Of a stretch of DNA of 64,000 bases, positions 9,577-21,410 are shown piece after piece. The translations under genes and the position numbers were made by a program. Positions within the stretch are counted from its first letter, which is position 1. The number at the start of each line of letters is the position of its first letter. Under the pieces are notes generated by a model. The model had not been told where the DNA came from and did no database searches. It saw nothing but the letters and a program-made list of their open reading frames with translations. The DNA comes from CAVTND01 sp963735955 (GTDB lineage: Bacteria; Pseudomonadota; Gammaproteobacteria; Burkholderiales; Burkholderiaceae_F), in assembly GCA_963735955.1 (NCBI GenBank), contig CAVTND010000003.1, positions 1 through 64,000 on the forward strand, given 5' to 3'.

Positions 9577-10085
9577 CTACTGCACCGTGAGGTCGGTGAT
9601 CTTGACCTGTCCCAGCAGCAACGTCACCTTGTCGCCGCTTTGCAAGGCCTTGCCGGGGTTGCCGAACATGATGAAGTAGGTGCGGTCGGTGTGGATCACG
9701 TTGTTGCGCGAGGTCTGGCGAATGCGCCCGAGCGTTGGCGTGTCCGGCACGCCGAGCTTGGCGCTGCGCGCTTCGTCGAGCAGGTAGGGCTGGATCTTGC
9801 CGTTGAGGAACGGCGCAGCCTTCTGTGCATCGAGCACGCGATAGCGAAAGTCGAGCATCGAGCCAGCCGCGGTCAGACGCAGCCCTTCGACATTGATGCC
9901 GTAGGTCGCCTCAACCGCAGGAAGATCCGGCTGGCACCGTCTGAGTCGCGGGCCGCAGGGTCTGGTGCGGTCGCGCAGCCAGCCAGCTGCAGTGCAAGGA
10001 CTATCGCTCCGAGGCCTACGAACGCGGTCGGGTCTGGTGCCCTGATCCAGGACACCAGCCGGGACGGCAATTCAGCGGAGATCAT
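9577..10085 (-). CDS. Small lipoprotein of unknown function (one frameshift)
   Basis: An N-terminal segment GLGAIVLALQLAGCATAPD carries a clear lipobox (LAGC), so the mature protein should be lipid-anchored in the periplasm or outer membrane. After one frame change near 9930 the protein continues through VEATYGINVEGLRL and MLDFRYRVLDAQKAAPFL to KVTLLLGQVKITDLTVQ, all beta-rich. About 170 residues. I do not recognise a named family. It lies between the first multicopper-oxidase protein (21-base gap) and the subtilase, so it probably belongs to the same export or oxidation unit. Confidence 0.65.
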
Positions 10086-10105
10086 CGTCAAGCGAGGTCC
10101 ATTTA

Positions 10106-12110
10106 TCAAGGAATCGTGCCGCCGGCGAAGTTGTCGACCATGGCACCCGTCGTCGTGCAGCTGGATGCCGATGCGGCCGCCACCCTTCCACGCCCCCACA
10201 TCGGGCAGCTGCACGCCGCCGACAAACGAGCTTCCCACGAACGCAGTCACCAGGCCTTTGGCATCCACCACCGCACTCAGTGCTCCGCTGGCGCAGGCAC
10301 CAAGAACCGCCTGCTTCACGTAGGCCGACGTGTTGCTGCCGCCCATCATCGTGTACACGACTACCTGACCGGCCTCACAGCCCACACGGACGTAGTTGAC
10401 CGGCGCCTTCGGGTCCGGCCCGGTGGCCTTGAGGACAAGGTAGGCCTTGGCCCCCGAGCGGGCCGCCGCTCGTCGAAGCCCGCGCCCTGCGTCGGGCCGA
10501 AGCTTGCTGCATTCCAGATCGCCAGCCCTCCCAGCGCTGTCGAATTTGCGACCGCTTGGCCGGCGGCCGAAACGCCGATATCGGGATTGGATGACGTCGC
10601 TGCCTGTTGAGCCCAATTCAGCGCCGAGGCTGGGCGCCGCCGTTGCTCGCGTAAAGCTGTCGAGAGCTCGCCGAGCGCCGGAATGCTTGGCACGGCCAGG
10701 TTGATCGTCACCGTGGCGGCGGCACTCAAGGCGTTGCCATCGGTCACCCTGGTAGTGGAAGGTATCCGTCGTTGCCGCCAGTCGAGCGTGCGCTGCTGGC
10801 GTGTAGGAGAACGATCCATTGGAATTGACTGTGAAGGCGCTACCGAGTGAGGTTGTTCCGCTCGCGGCCACCGCCTTGATCGGGAGCGGCAAGCCGTCCG
10901 TGTCGGACGCGCCAATCAGGACGTCCCGCGCCCGCGTCGACGTTCAGCGTGACGCCGACGATGGAAGTGTAAGCGTGGTCCACTGCAGTCGGCGCCGCAT
11001 TCCCACCTGATGCTATCGCCACCCTGCGCACCGTACTGCAGGAACGCCAGCATTCCACCGTCCAGCATCCCGTTGTTCGACAGGCTGAGGCGACGATCCA
11101 TGATCGCGTAGACCGCACCGCCGATATCGGGCGTCAGCAGCACATCAGTCGTCTTCGCCGCCGGCAACAGCGCGGTGTACTGGGTGCGTGGATAGGGGTA
11201 GGGCTTGCCGTCTTCGGCGACCAGGGTCCAGTGCGCGCCCTTGATCATCGGCACGTGCGTCGTCAACCCGGCGTTGAGCAGGCGCAACAGCGTCGTGCCC
11301 GGGTTGCCGGCGAGTGCGATCACCGGCGATCCGCTCGGGTAAGGCTGGCCGTTGATCAGGAAGTACTTGGGCGCGTAGTCGATCGTACTGGTCGGTCCGG
11401 CCGGGGTGCCGTAGGTTGAGTTTGTGATGGCGTCGTGCAGGGCCGGATCGATCTCGCTGTACAGCAGCGTCGCCTGGTTGTCGTACTGGAATGCTGCGCC
11501 TGGATAAGCCTGCGCGCGCGTCGGAGGATCCGTGGCTGCGTCCGCGTTCACCGCGTTCTTGGTCACCGCACCGTAAAGTCCCATCTGTACCTGCACTTGC
11601 GGGTGCGTGCCACTCTGGTAGAGATAGGTGCCCGGCTTCACGGGGTTGCTGGCACTGCCCCAGGTGTAGTCGGCCTGGGTGCCGTTGTTGGGCGCGGCTT
11701 CCGCATCGAAAGAACGCACGCGCGCGGTCAATGAAGGCCGCGAACCCGTTACGCCAGTGTCCCACACCGGCACCATCGGGTTGGTCGGTGCCTTGATCAG
11801 CCCGTTGATCACCAGCGACGTCGGCACGGGCAGGCTGTTAAGCAGATGCACTGTCAGCGTCGTGTCGCCGGGTGCCACCGTCAGGGCCGGACCTGGCACC
11901 GTCACTGGACCGCAGGTGTCGAACGCCGTGTTCGTTGTGGTGCAACTCGCATAACCCCACATGACCACAGTGCGGTCTCGGCATCGTGACCGATGTCACC
12001 CCGGCCTTCAGCCAGTACTCGGCGCCGAGCGCCGAGTTCCCGATCAGCGCCAGGGAGGCGTAGGCCAGCGCCGCAGCAGCGGACCTGAGTGTGAGAATTC
12101 TGGTGCGCAT
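10106..12110 (-). CDS. Multicopper-oxidase-like protein with cadherin/VCBS-type tail (frameshifted)
   Basis: Signal peptide MRTRILTLRSAAAALAYASLALIG is followed by cupredoxin-like domains: VPGPALTVAPGDTTLTVHLLN, GTYLYQSGTHPQVQVQMGLYGA and a strand typical of domain-2 endings, LLRLLNAGLTTHVPMIKGAHW. The copper ligands look eroded. The first motif is SLVINGL instead of HxH, the second YLYQSGTH instead of YHxH, and HxxHxH is missing. After about residue 350 comes an Ig/cadherin-like segment (SAFTVNSNGSFSYTPAA), then a final beta domain with VRVGCEAGQVVVYTMMGGS and MVDNFAGGTIP at the end. Frame changes occur near 11970, 11000, 10910, 10770, 10620, 10480 and 10130. Probably a structural or non-catalytic partner of the two oxidases upstream. 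Confidence 0.7.
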
Positions 12111-12125
12111 GTGCACTCTCCCCGG

Positions 12126-13571
12126 TTACGGCTGGTCTTCGAACAGGACGACGGTCCAGGGCTCGACGATCAGCATGGTCATCATTCCCCCTGGAAAGAT
12201 GTCGTCGGTGGTGATCTCTTTTTCATTGTGTGAGTGCCACATATGAAAGTAGCCCCCGGTGGTGTTCAGCCCCGGATGCCCTTGCGGCAGCGCGCCCACC
12301 AGGCCGAGGTACGGGCTGCCGCCCCAGCTCTCGCCGAACGAAAGGTCGAGCGCGCCGGGGATGATTACCGGGATCGGCTTGTTGTGATCGCCGCACCATT
12401 CGAGGTAGTTCTTGCAGTCGCGACGCTGTGATGACCGTCGACGGACCATTCGCGAGCCGTTACACCTGTGCGGGTTGAGTGCCGTCGTGCCGTAGATATC
12501 CCAGCCGATCCCCTTGCCGGTCCACTCGAAGATCAGGTCCATGGTCTGGCCCGGCACCGAGCGCACGGTGAAGTCCGGCGAGGTCAGGTCGGGTCCGACT
12601 CCGGGCGCGCTTTCCAGCACGCGCCCATCGCGCGCGATCGGATACGCATGGTTGCCGTGATGATGGAAGGGGTGCAGGTCGCGCCCCGCATTGACCACCC
12701 GCATCAGCAGCCGTTCGCCCGGGTGCATGCGCGGCAGAGCGTTGTACGGCTGTGTCGGCAGCCAGTCGACGTGATCGTCCAGCAGCGAGTCCGGCGCATT
12801 GCGGCCGTTGATGAACCACATGCTGGGCCTGATTAAAGTCGTATCGACCGTGACGGGCAGATTGGAGAAGACCTGCGTGTACACCTCCCAATGGATGGCA
12901 GGGTCCATCTCGCTCAGCAGGAACAGGTTTTCGCGGTCGTAGTTCGTGCCGGGCTGCTCATAGGCCTTGCGATTGGGGTGCGCCGCCTTCGTGCCCAGGG
13001 CGTAGCCGTTGGGCCGCACGATGAGCGCGCCGACCAGTCCCATCTCGACCTGCAGATCGGCATTGGTGCCGCTGTGATACAGATAGGTGCCCGCCTTGTC
13101 GGCGACGAACGTGTAGGTCGGGCCGGGGATCGCCGCGTCTTCCGACAGCGGCACTGCAGGGGCTTCGCGCGTCAGCAACCCCGGGTTGCCGCCGGTGGCT
13201 GTGACGCCCTGCAGGCCGGGAAAGACAATCGACACCTGAACCGGCAGTGTGTTGTTCAGCACGATCTTGACCGTGTCGCCCTGGTTGACGATCAGCGTCG
13301 GCCCGGGATACTGCATCGGCAGGTCAGTTCCGAAGGAGTATCCCCACGCGTAGTGGCTGCCGCCATCGGACGTGCTGACGAAGTCGTGCTTGGCGGTCAG
13401 GATGAACGTTCGGACCGTAGGCTTCGGACAATTCTTCCCGACCGGGTCAGCGTCGCAAGATCCCTCCCAGCCATTGATGTAGGCCTGCGCCTGGCCCACG
13501 ATGCCCAGCAGCAGCGCCACGAGACCGGCCCGGAAAATTCCAGGCGACTTGAGTATCGACATGCTCTTCAT
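12126..13571 (-). CDS. Multicopper oxidase-type protein (second of three)
   Basis: The start at 13571 has a good ribosome site (AGGAGAGG) and gives signal peptide MKSMSILKSPGIFRAGLVAL. About 480 residues of cupredoxin folds. The first domain has a degenerate motif (LPVQVSIVFPGL) and a single ligand region YLYHSGTNADLQVEMGL. Later parts keep strong copper motifs: LHPFHHHGNHA, and YFHMWHSHNEKEI with DDIFPGGMM downstream. A Ser stands where a type 1 Cys of HCH would be. The segment around NPHRCNG...RDCKNYLEW (12420-12470) appears to carry two compensating indels, because a +2 frame there reads LANGPSTVITAS. Exported to the periplasm or outside. It is probably one component of a multi-subunit copper oxidase with its neighbours. 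Confidence 0.82.
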   Translation of the reverse strand: MKSMSILKSPGIFRAGLVALLLGIVGQAQAYINGWEGSCDADPVGKNCPKPTVRTFILTAKHDFVSTSDGGSHYAWGYSFGTDLPMQYPGPTLIVNQGDTVKIVLNNTLPVQVSIVFPGLQGVTATGGNPGLLTREAPAVPLSEDAAIPGPTYTFVADKAGTYLYHSGTNADLQVEMGLVGALIVRPNGYALGTKAAHPNRKAYEQPGTNYDRENLFLLSEMDPAIHWEVYTQVFSNLPVTVDTTLIRPSMWFINGRNAPDSLLDDHVDWLPTQPYNALPRMHPGERLLMRVVNAGRDLHPFHHHGNHAYPIARDGRVLESAPGVGPDLTSPDFTVRSVPGQTMDLIFEWTGKGIGWDIYGTTALNPHRCNGSRMVRRRSSQRRDCKNYLEWCGDHNKPIPVIIPGALDLSFGESWGGSPYLGLVGALPQGHPGLNTTGGYFHMWHSHNEKEITTDDIFPGGMMTMLIVEPWTVVLFEDQP

Positions 13572-13612
13572 TGCGCCTCTCCTGACTGCTGCCGGATGGG
13601 TCTCGTTCGCGA

Positions 13613-14863
13613 TCACGGGGCCGCTGCGATGACGATTTCCGTCATCATTCCGCCGTTGTCCTGGTCGAAATTGCTGAGGTAGTTCAGGTTGGTGGTGTAG
13701 AGGAAGTACGTCCCCGCCTCCACCTGGCTGGTGTCGATCAGCACTTCCGCCGACTCGCCACCGCCGAGCGTGACGGAGGTGGTGTCGTAGTACAGGTTCT
13801 TGCCGTCGGGACCGCGCAACTGGCGAGCGCCGGCGCCGACCACCTTCATCGGCAGGCCCTGGGCGGTGATCGTGTAATAGGCGGTGACGCTCAGGTTCGA
13901 CAGCCGCAGCAGGACACGCTGGCCCTTGGTGGCGTTGATCAGGGCGCTGACCGGCTGCGACGATCCGGGGCTGCCGCCGTTTTCGGTTCGCTCGGGGGGC
14001 GCTGGCAGTGCCGCGGGGTTGATGGTGTCGGGATAGCCGCGCCCGTTGATCATGGCGTAGGTGTCCTTCATGTTCTTGAAGGGCAGCGGCTGCACGCCCA
14101 GGTGCAGTTCATGGAACACGTGGTCCATCGACGTGAGCTGCAGCGGGTAGGCGACGTCGTAGCCGGTCGAGCCGTCGCCGTCGTTGTAGACGTACTTGCC
14201 GCTCGGGTAGAGGGTGGTGTTGCCGTCCTGCGCCGGCATGATGTAGAGGTTGCCGAGCATGCCCATCTGCATGTGCTCGGTGGCCTCCTGGTGGCAGTGG
14301 TACATGTAGGTGCCGGGGTCGTTCAGCTTGTAGTAGTAGGTGACGGACGAGCCCATGTTCACGCCGAACGAGCCCTCGGGCATGCCGTCGAACACCGGTG
14401 CGGCCTGCGGAAAGCCGTGGAAGTGCACGGTGTGCGGGTCGAACAGATCGGGCCGCATCGTCATCGCCACGTTCGTCAGCGTCAGGTAGAACTCCTGGTT
14501 CTGCTTGAGCTTGATCGTGGGCGCGGAAAAGTTCGCAGCCAGAGAATCGAGCATGACCGCGTTCGCCGGCGTGTTGGTCACGTCGGCAAAGCCGAAGGTG
14601 TAAAGGGATCTTCCCTGGGGCTTGTCGACGGACTTGTCCGCCATCGAAATGAAACCGTCACCCGCGCTGAGATGCTTGCACGCGACTCCGGCCGGCAGTG
14701 CGTCGGCGTCGTAGGCGGGGAGGATCTTGCCGGTCGCGTCGACGCCGCTGTTCCCGGGGCCGCACTGGACGTACACGGCTGCGTTGGCGGAGGAGGCGGC
14801 GCCGAGCGCAGCCGCCACTGCTACCGGCAGCAAGGCCTTGCGGAAAGTCCTGGCGATCATCAT
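13613..14863 (-). CDS. Multicopper oxidase with complete type 1-like site (third of three)
   Basis: A 416-residue intact protein with signal peptide MMIARTFRKALLPVAVAAALGAASSANA (cleavage near ANA-AV). The cupredoxin motifs are complete: VHFHGFPQAAPVFDGMPEG, and YMYHCHQEATEHMQMGM, the HCHx5HxxxGM arrangement typical of type 1 copper in short bacterial multicopper oxidases. A second cupredoxin repeat follows (KGQRVLLRLSNLSVTAYY, then GGESAEVLIDTSQ). A ribosome site AGGAG precedes the start. It is the only one of the three neighbouring oxidases in which I see a full HCH motif. Likely the redox-active subunit that oxidises an external substrate; the substrate (metal ion, phenolic or other) cannot be told from sequence. 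Confidence 0.85.
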   Translation of the reverse strand: MMIARTFRKALLPVAVAAALGAASSANAAVYVQCGPGNSGVDATGKILPAYDADALPAGVACKHLSAGDGFISMADKSVDKPQGRSLYTFGFADVTNTPANAVMLDSLAANFSAPTIKLKQNQEFYLTLTNVAMTMRPDLFDPHTVHFHGFPQAAPVFDGMPEGSFGVNMGSSVTYYYKLNDPGTYMYHCHQEATEHMQMGMLGNLYIMPAQDGNTTLYPSGKYVYNDGDGSTGYDVAYPLQLTSMDHVFHELHLGVQPLPFKNMKDTYAMINGRGYPDTINPAALPAPPERTENGGSPGSSQPVSALINATKGQRVLLRLSNLSVTAYYTITAQGLPMKVVGAGARQLRGPDGKNLYYDTTSVTLGGGESAEVLIDTSQVEAGTYFLYTTNLNYLSNFDQDNGGMMTEIVIAAAP

Positions 14864-14970
14864 GGTGCGACTCCTCGTGTTCTGTTCTGGTCTCCACCGG
14901 GCTGGCGCCCGGCGGAGAGGACTCGATCATCTGCTCGGTTGACACGGCCTGCGCTCCGGTCAGCTTCCGC

Positions 14971-17900
14971 TCAGGCGCAGCGGATGCCGGACTGCCGGTG
15001 CGGTTGTGTAGGCACGCTCAGTCTTCCGGCCTGCGAGAGCGTGCAAGCCGGCCGGCTGAAGTCCACGATCGTGCAGGTGTCGCCCGGAGTTCTTGTCGTC
15101 TTCCAGTACATCGCACCGACGCCGTCGGTGAAGGCGACTGCGGTCACGTTGATCGCCATCCACCGAAGCGTCACCGTGACGGATTGCCGCCGACGTCAGG
15201 TGACAGACGCTCGACCGGCCCACTCTGGTTGCCGAAGGCAAGCGCTGTTCCCAGGCAGTATCTCGCCGGATCGGACTTCGCCGGTGAACGCCACGGGCTC
15301 CGCCGGACGATGGTGTCGGTATCCGCCAGCGTGTTGTTGGCCGGATTCGGATCGTTACCTACCGGCAATCGTCACGCTGTTGGTTGAGTTCCCGAGCGGT
15401 GCAAGGACGGTCACGTTGCCCACCAGCGTATAGGTCGCCGTACCACCACTGAGCAGTTGCACCGTGCCGCTGCGCGTATCTCCGATGCTGGCGGGGGCGG
15501 TGCAGCTCGAGCCAGCGGACGCCGTGCAGCTCCAGGCCGTGGGAAGAAGCTCGCAGTCCTCCCGGCAGATTGTCGGTCAGCGTCGCGTTCGTCACGGCGC
15601 TCGGCCCGTTGTTGGTCACGACGATCGTGTAGGTCACGCCATTCGTGCCGCGCGCCACGATCGTTCGTCCGTCGCTGTTCTGGGTGATCGCCAGGTCGGC
15701 CGGTGGGACCGAGAGCTCGTCCGCACCGATGTCCACCGGGTTGACGCGGGTCTGGGCATCGAAGTCCGCTGCCGGCACGTAGTTCGCACCGATCGAGGAA
15801 TTGGTGCCGCTGTTTCTGGCGTTGTTGACCGCGATCGAGCCGGCCTTGATGTGGTAGTCGGCGCGTGGCGCTGCCAGTACATTGCCGCCGGCGTCGATAT
15901 CCCACAGCGTAAGCGGGCTGTAGATGACGTTGACGAAGTTTCCGCCCTCATCAACCGTCACCGCCGACAGCAGGGAATCGGTGAAGTCGTTCGCCTTGGC
16001 GAACAGCGTCGTGCTGGCCACCACTGAGGGCACCGTCAGGAACTTGTTGCAGATGGGCCCGTTGGGGTTGTTGGGCGCCGTGTTCGAGCATTGGTTCTCC
16101 TGCCAGGAGGTCCGACGTACGTGCGGTTCGCCGACGTATCCGAGAACACGGTGTAGCGCGGCTGGAGCGGATCATTTCCGGTCCCGAGGAACCCAATGTC
16201 GCGATACGACGGGCTGCCCGCGGGCTGGCACGCACCGTTTGCATCGAGCCCTGTCGCCCCGGGGTTACAGAGTTTCGTGGTGGCGCCGCCGATCACGAAG
16301 ACGTACGAGCGGTTGCCCCACAGGATGTTGTTCAGCATTCTGGGCGCCGGACCGTCGAGCAGTGCGACGCCGGCAACCTGCGGGTTGGTCGGCGCACCCG
16401 CCGCGGCTGCAAACGCCTGCTGGGTCGTGGCCGTGCTCACGTTGTTCGCGATCGTGTTGTTGACAAGCCGCACGTTCTCCGTCACGCCCGACAGGGCGAC
16501 GGCACCGGCAAACCCGGTGACGTTGTTGACGATCATGTTGTTGGTCAGAACCACGTCGTCGGGCGCGAGAGTCCGCGCAATGCTGACCGCACCACCTGAG
16601 CCGGCTCCGGCCTGGTTGCCCTGGAACAGGTTGGCATCCACCGTCACGTCGCCCGTGCCGGCGGCTGTGCCGCCGGCCGGCGGCAACAGGGCAGCGATGG
16701 ACAGGCCAGCGCCGTTCGGGGTCGCGTTCTGGTCGAAGCTCTGATTGAAGATGATGGTGTTGCGGGCAATGGTCGCCGCGGTCGACCTGCCGGCGTGACT
16801 CACGCCCGCGCCGTCGGCCAGCGAGAAGTTGCCGCAGATGTAGTTGCTGACTACGTTGTAGTTGTGGGAGCCGGTGCCCAGCGTGATGCCACCAGCGGCA
16901 CCCCCTGCCTCTACGCCGGCCGCGCCGATGGCGATGGCGCCGTTTTCCGCAATCCAGTTGTGATGCATGTTCACATTGCGGTTGACCGCGTCCACATACG
17001 CATTGCCGGCGACCAGCCCGGTCGTGTGGCCGATGCGAACGCCGCCGCCGTAGGTGCCGGAATTGCTGAATATGCGGTTGTTGGACACCTGCAGATTGCA
17101 GGCGTAGCCGTTGGCGAGGACGCCGCCGCCGGTGATGGAGCCGGTGATCGCCAGTCCGTCGACGCGCAGCGGTATGTCGGCGCCGAGACAGCTGGCGCCT
17201 GGTACGAGCGCCTTGCCCAGGACTAGCACGCCCGACTGTTCCTCGGTGCCGAGCAGGGACGACAGGCCGGTGACCGGATCGACGGCCAGCGACTGTCCCG
17301 GCAGCATCGTGAACGTGCCCGCGGCGGCTTTACTGTCGAGCAGTGCTCGCCAGGCGACCGGCGCCGGGCCCGTGTTGATGATCGGGTTGATGAAGGTGGA
17401 GCCCGCGCCCCATCCCTGCAGGCGGACGCGCTTGTCGAGGATCAGCGCCTCGTTGTAGTTGCCGGGCGCGATCGTGATCAGGTCGCCATTGACGGAGGCA
17501 TTGATCGCGGCCTGGATCGTCGGGAACGCACCGGGGACCGTCTTCGGATTCGACCCGCCGACGTGAACGGTCAGGCCGACCACTGCTTCCTTGCCATTGT
17601 CGCCGCGCTTGATCATCAGCTGGTGCTGGCCAGCGGGGACGGTGGAAGGCACCGTGCCAGTGATGACGCCGTCGGACCAGCCGATGCCGGTCAACGGCGT
17701 GCCGCCCACCGTGACGACGCCTTGGGTTGCGCCAAAGCCGTAGTCGCGCTGGATGGTCCTCTGGGTCTTTGGACCGGAAGTGGCCGCCGGGTCGAACGCC
17801 GGGTTGGGCACGTCCACCAGACCGCTCGAGACGATGGTCAGCGTGCGGTCACCGGTGCTGGGCACCCACGGGCCGTTGTTGCCATTGGTGGCGCTGTAGA

Positions 17901-20900
17901 TCGCCGGCGTCTTGTTCTCGCACTCGCAATCGAGCGGCGTCTTCTCCACCGACGGGAAGGCGGAGACCGGCAGCATCGGCGTGTCGAGGTAGGTGGTCTT
18001 GCCGGGCAGGTACTGCAGTGTGTAGCACTGCTGCGTGTAGCGGCGGTTGAAGTACGGGTCGATCACCATCATCTGCTTGGTGGGATCGCTTGGATCCATA
18101 ACCGGGTTGCCGCTCGAATCAACCGCAGGAATCGGACCCGGATGATTCAGGCACGCCTGGATCATGTTCGGCATCACACCCGACGGATACGGCGGGTTGA
18201 TCGTGAAGGTCGACGGCACCAGGAAGTTGTAGCGGCCGTACTGGTCGGAATAGACACGCTGGAGCTCGCGCCCCTGCCAGTCCTGGATCGAAATCGCCAC
18301 GTAGGGCGGCGCGTACTTCTCTCCCCAGTTGGGCGAGAGCGGATCGAAGGTGTTGTTCAGGTCATCGGTGAGCAGACCCATGCCGTGGGCCGCGACCGGC
18401 GCTTCGGTGAACATGAAGAAGTTGGGCGCGGCGTTCATGCCCGGCAGCAGCGGCACGGCTTTCATGTCGCACTTGCGCCATTTGTTGTTCGGGTACTGCG
18501 CGCTGCCGTAGTTCGGGTTGGGTTCCTGGATGCCTTCGAACAGCGTGAGATATTGCGGCACGTCGAGATCGATGCCGACACACTCGTGCGGCAGCGCGGC
18601 AGGCCTGGACGCAAGCTCGTCGCCGAACGTCACGTTTTTGTCGCCATTGCCCTGGTGCAGGTAGCCCGGAGGGGCGACGGCTTCGACAACGTAGGTGCCC
18701 TTGCCTTGGGCACCGATGATCATCGGCAGCTCGGGCTGGCCGGCCACGCGGCCAAAGGCGTAACCGCCGTCAAACACGCCCGGGCGCAACTGGTTCCAGT
18801 TGCGGAAGCCGTCCCAGCAATCCAACGGAGTGCCGGCGGCTGGGCCGTAGGGAATCGTGAACGGCGGTTCGGTCAGTGACCGGGTCGGGCAATCGGTCGG
18901 AATCGAATCGTCCCAGGTGTCGGTCTTGCCGAGTCCCCACGTGGTCTGCGCCCTTTGCTTATCCAAGAGCGAAGCTGCGGTGCCAGAATCTGGGTTCGGT
19001 GCGCCCCAGCGGAATACGTCGCCGTAGAGGAAATCAGAAGGCGCGACAGTCACTACGACAGGCGGATTCGCTGAAGGATTGCTTAGTAGTTCACTAAGCT
19101 TGTCTGCATATTCCTGACGACGTGAAGCGGGAACGCGCATGACGTCTTCCGGCCCCATCGCCTGCCCGTTCGGACAAAGGCTGACATTGCTGGCAGCGAA
19201 ATCGTCCGGGTTGCGCCAGCAGTATGGATAGTTGTCGACGTCGGGAAGGGCGGCAACGTAGCCATTCGCGCCGCTCAATCCGCCAGCAGCGCACAGCCCG
19301 GTGCCATCGTTCATGGGCTTGTCGACCTTGCCGTCACCGTCGCAGTCCAGGAACACATCGACCTGAACCCGCGGAATGCCGGGCTCCCAGTTTTCCGCGG
19401 CGGCATAACGCGGGTCGTCCTCGGCGCGCGTGATGCCGTAGTAGACGATGCCGGCGATCCCGCCGTTCTCCTCGATCGTGTACGGCACCTTGCCCCACTC
19501 GATGTGGTTGGTCTGGTTGGCGTACAGGCTCATGGCTTCGAGCAGGATCGCGCACTGCCCACCGGTCTCTTCGCAGTTCTCCATGCGGAAGAGTCCACCC
19601 TCTGTGAGCGCGCCGTCGGCTAACCGCTGCGGTTGCGGATTGATCCGCGTCCACGGGTTGTAGGCGAGCGCGGGGTCGTTGCTGCCGAACAGGCCTGTAT
19701 AGGGCGTGGTCGGGTTCTTGCCCCACAGCTTGCTCAGGTTGCCGGCCGCGTTGATCGGACCGCCGTTGTCCACCACGATATTGGCGCTCGTCGCCTTGAA
19801 GCGCGCGTAGTCGATCTCGGCGACCGTCCAGTTGAAGAACGGGAACACCTCGGTGAACGCGAAGGTGCCGTCGTCCTTGGTGGTGGTCGACTGGTAGATG
19901 CTGCCGTCGCGGAAGCGGATGTTGCTGGCGACGCCCGCACCGAGCGCCGGCTTCAGGTCGCCGGCCGCGAAGTTCTGCTGCCTTACCTCTTCCACGCCGG
20001 TCATCGGATTGACGTAGACATAGGGGCGATCGAAAGCCTCCTTGAAATACGGCAAGCCGGTGCCATCGATGTCCTGGAAGACCCGGCCCTGGTAGCGGCC
20101 GAACCAGGCGAGCTGGGAAACGTCACCCAGGTTGACCGGCGCGGTGCCGACGGTGACGGTCGTGAAGCCGATGATCGTGTCGAGCGGCTCGTCCCAGACC
20201 GCGAGCTGATATGTGCCGGGCAGCACATTCGGAATCGTGAACGTGCTGTCCTTGTTGCACGCCCGGGTGTACAGGCCCTGACCGGTGGCGCTGTTGTTCA
20301 ACGCGACCCAGCACTGGGGCACGGGCGGACCGTTGTCGAGTGTCAGCGCCGGCGGGCGGGCGTCGTGAACGCTGACAATGCGGCCCGAAACCGGCCGGCC
20401 CTGATTGCCGTTACCCATGCCGACACACGAGCCATTCGGGTTCCTGCCCTGCAGGCAACCGCCGTTGGCTGCATTCACGAAACCGTAGAACACGTGGTAG
20501 CCCGGCGGGCCGAATTCATAGAAGACCGGGCGGCTCGTTGTTCTTGACCCAGGCGTCGACGCCCTTCGTGCCTTCGATCGTCGAGGTCTGGTGCCAGTCT
20601 TCGCCCGGCCGGATGCGCGGAACGATAAGGATCGTGTACTTCGCCGGGTACAGGTTCTTGATGATGGCCACGCCGTTGGCGTCGGTCAGGATGATGCCGC
20701 TGCCACGCTGAAGCACGACGCACTCGTCGTCGCTGTAGGTCGTGCCCAGCGGATTGGCGCACGCATCCTGCGTCACCTGGCCACCCGATTGCCCGAAGGT
20801 GCCGCCGGCCTCCAGCAACTGGATCGTGAATCCTGCGAGCCCCTGCTCCTGCGGCAGGTCGGCCCCAGCATTGACCGGGAAGTTGTCATTGAAGACCAAC

Positions 20901-21410
20901 ACGGAAATCTGGGCGGTCGGAACCTTGTAACGGATGAGGGTGACTGTCGCCGTCGCGCCGCTCGCGCCGAAAACGACCGGCGCGCCACCGATCTGGAAGC
21001 CTTCGGCGGCTATTGAAACGAAGTACCGCTTGCTGGTGTCGAGATTGAGGTTGGCGGGACTAGTGGCGTAGAGGCGCTCGACGTCGGGATCCACTGTCGA
21101 CGCGATGCCGGGCGCTCCGACCCGTCCGGCGGCGACCACCGGCATGTAGCTTGGGTGAAAGCTGTACGACAAATTCGCCTGTGTTGCCGGCTGGCCCGGG
21201 ACGGACAGCTTGGTGCGATCTTCCTCCACAATCCAGCGGTATCCGTCGGGCGGAGTCACCCCGTTGCCGTTCGCGTCGACCGCAACGATGTTGATCGACA
21301 GCGCAGCGTTCGCGGACGTTGTCCCGAGCACGCCAGAACATCATCGCCGCCAACAGCGCGACTGACAGCCGGATGAATCCGAACGGCTTGGCGCTGCTCT
21401 GGGTCTTCAT
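14971..21410 (-). CDS. Giant modular secreted surface protein (SdrD-like, beta-helix, DUF11), ~2,140 aa
   Basis: The first gene of the leftward operon. The start at 21410 has GGGAG upstream and signal peptide MKTQSSAKPFGFIRLSVALL, with likely cleavage after SANA. The N-terminal third has SdrD/carboxypeptidase-regulatory-type Ig domains ('DANGVAIIKNLYPAKYTI', 'TFTIPNVLPGTYQLAVWDE', 'GRYNFLVPSTFTINPPYPSG'). A TIG-like domain follows (VVTVGGTPLTGIGWSDGVI), then a right-handed parallel beta-helix beginning PGAFPTIQAAINASVNGD with many N-rich turns (VSNNRIF, MHHNWIAENG, LVNNTIANNV). The C-terminal part has a DUF11 domain (YTIVVTNNGPSAVTNATLTD). A 4.4 kb stretch (16120-20493) is free of indels. Frame changes occur near 21330, 20525, 16115, 15560, 15370 and 15170, so the C-terminal end is approximate. 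Probably the main extracellular substrate or scaffold of the facing secretion machine. Confidence 0.78.

Noticed and set aside
10106..14863. Direct assignment of the oxidases as a known manganese oxidase
   Set aside because: The copper motifs fit the broad family, but sequence alone does not show substrate; named enzymes of this kind have different sizes and layouts.
17563..18879. A long open frame on plus, antisense to the giant surface protein
   Set aside because: The minus frame has clear domains and signal peptide; the plus frame is Arg/His/Val-rich with no family feature, as expected for a shadow in GC-rich DNA.
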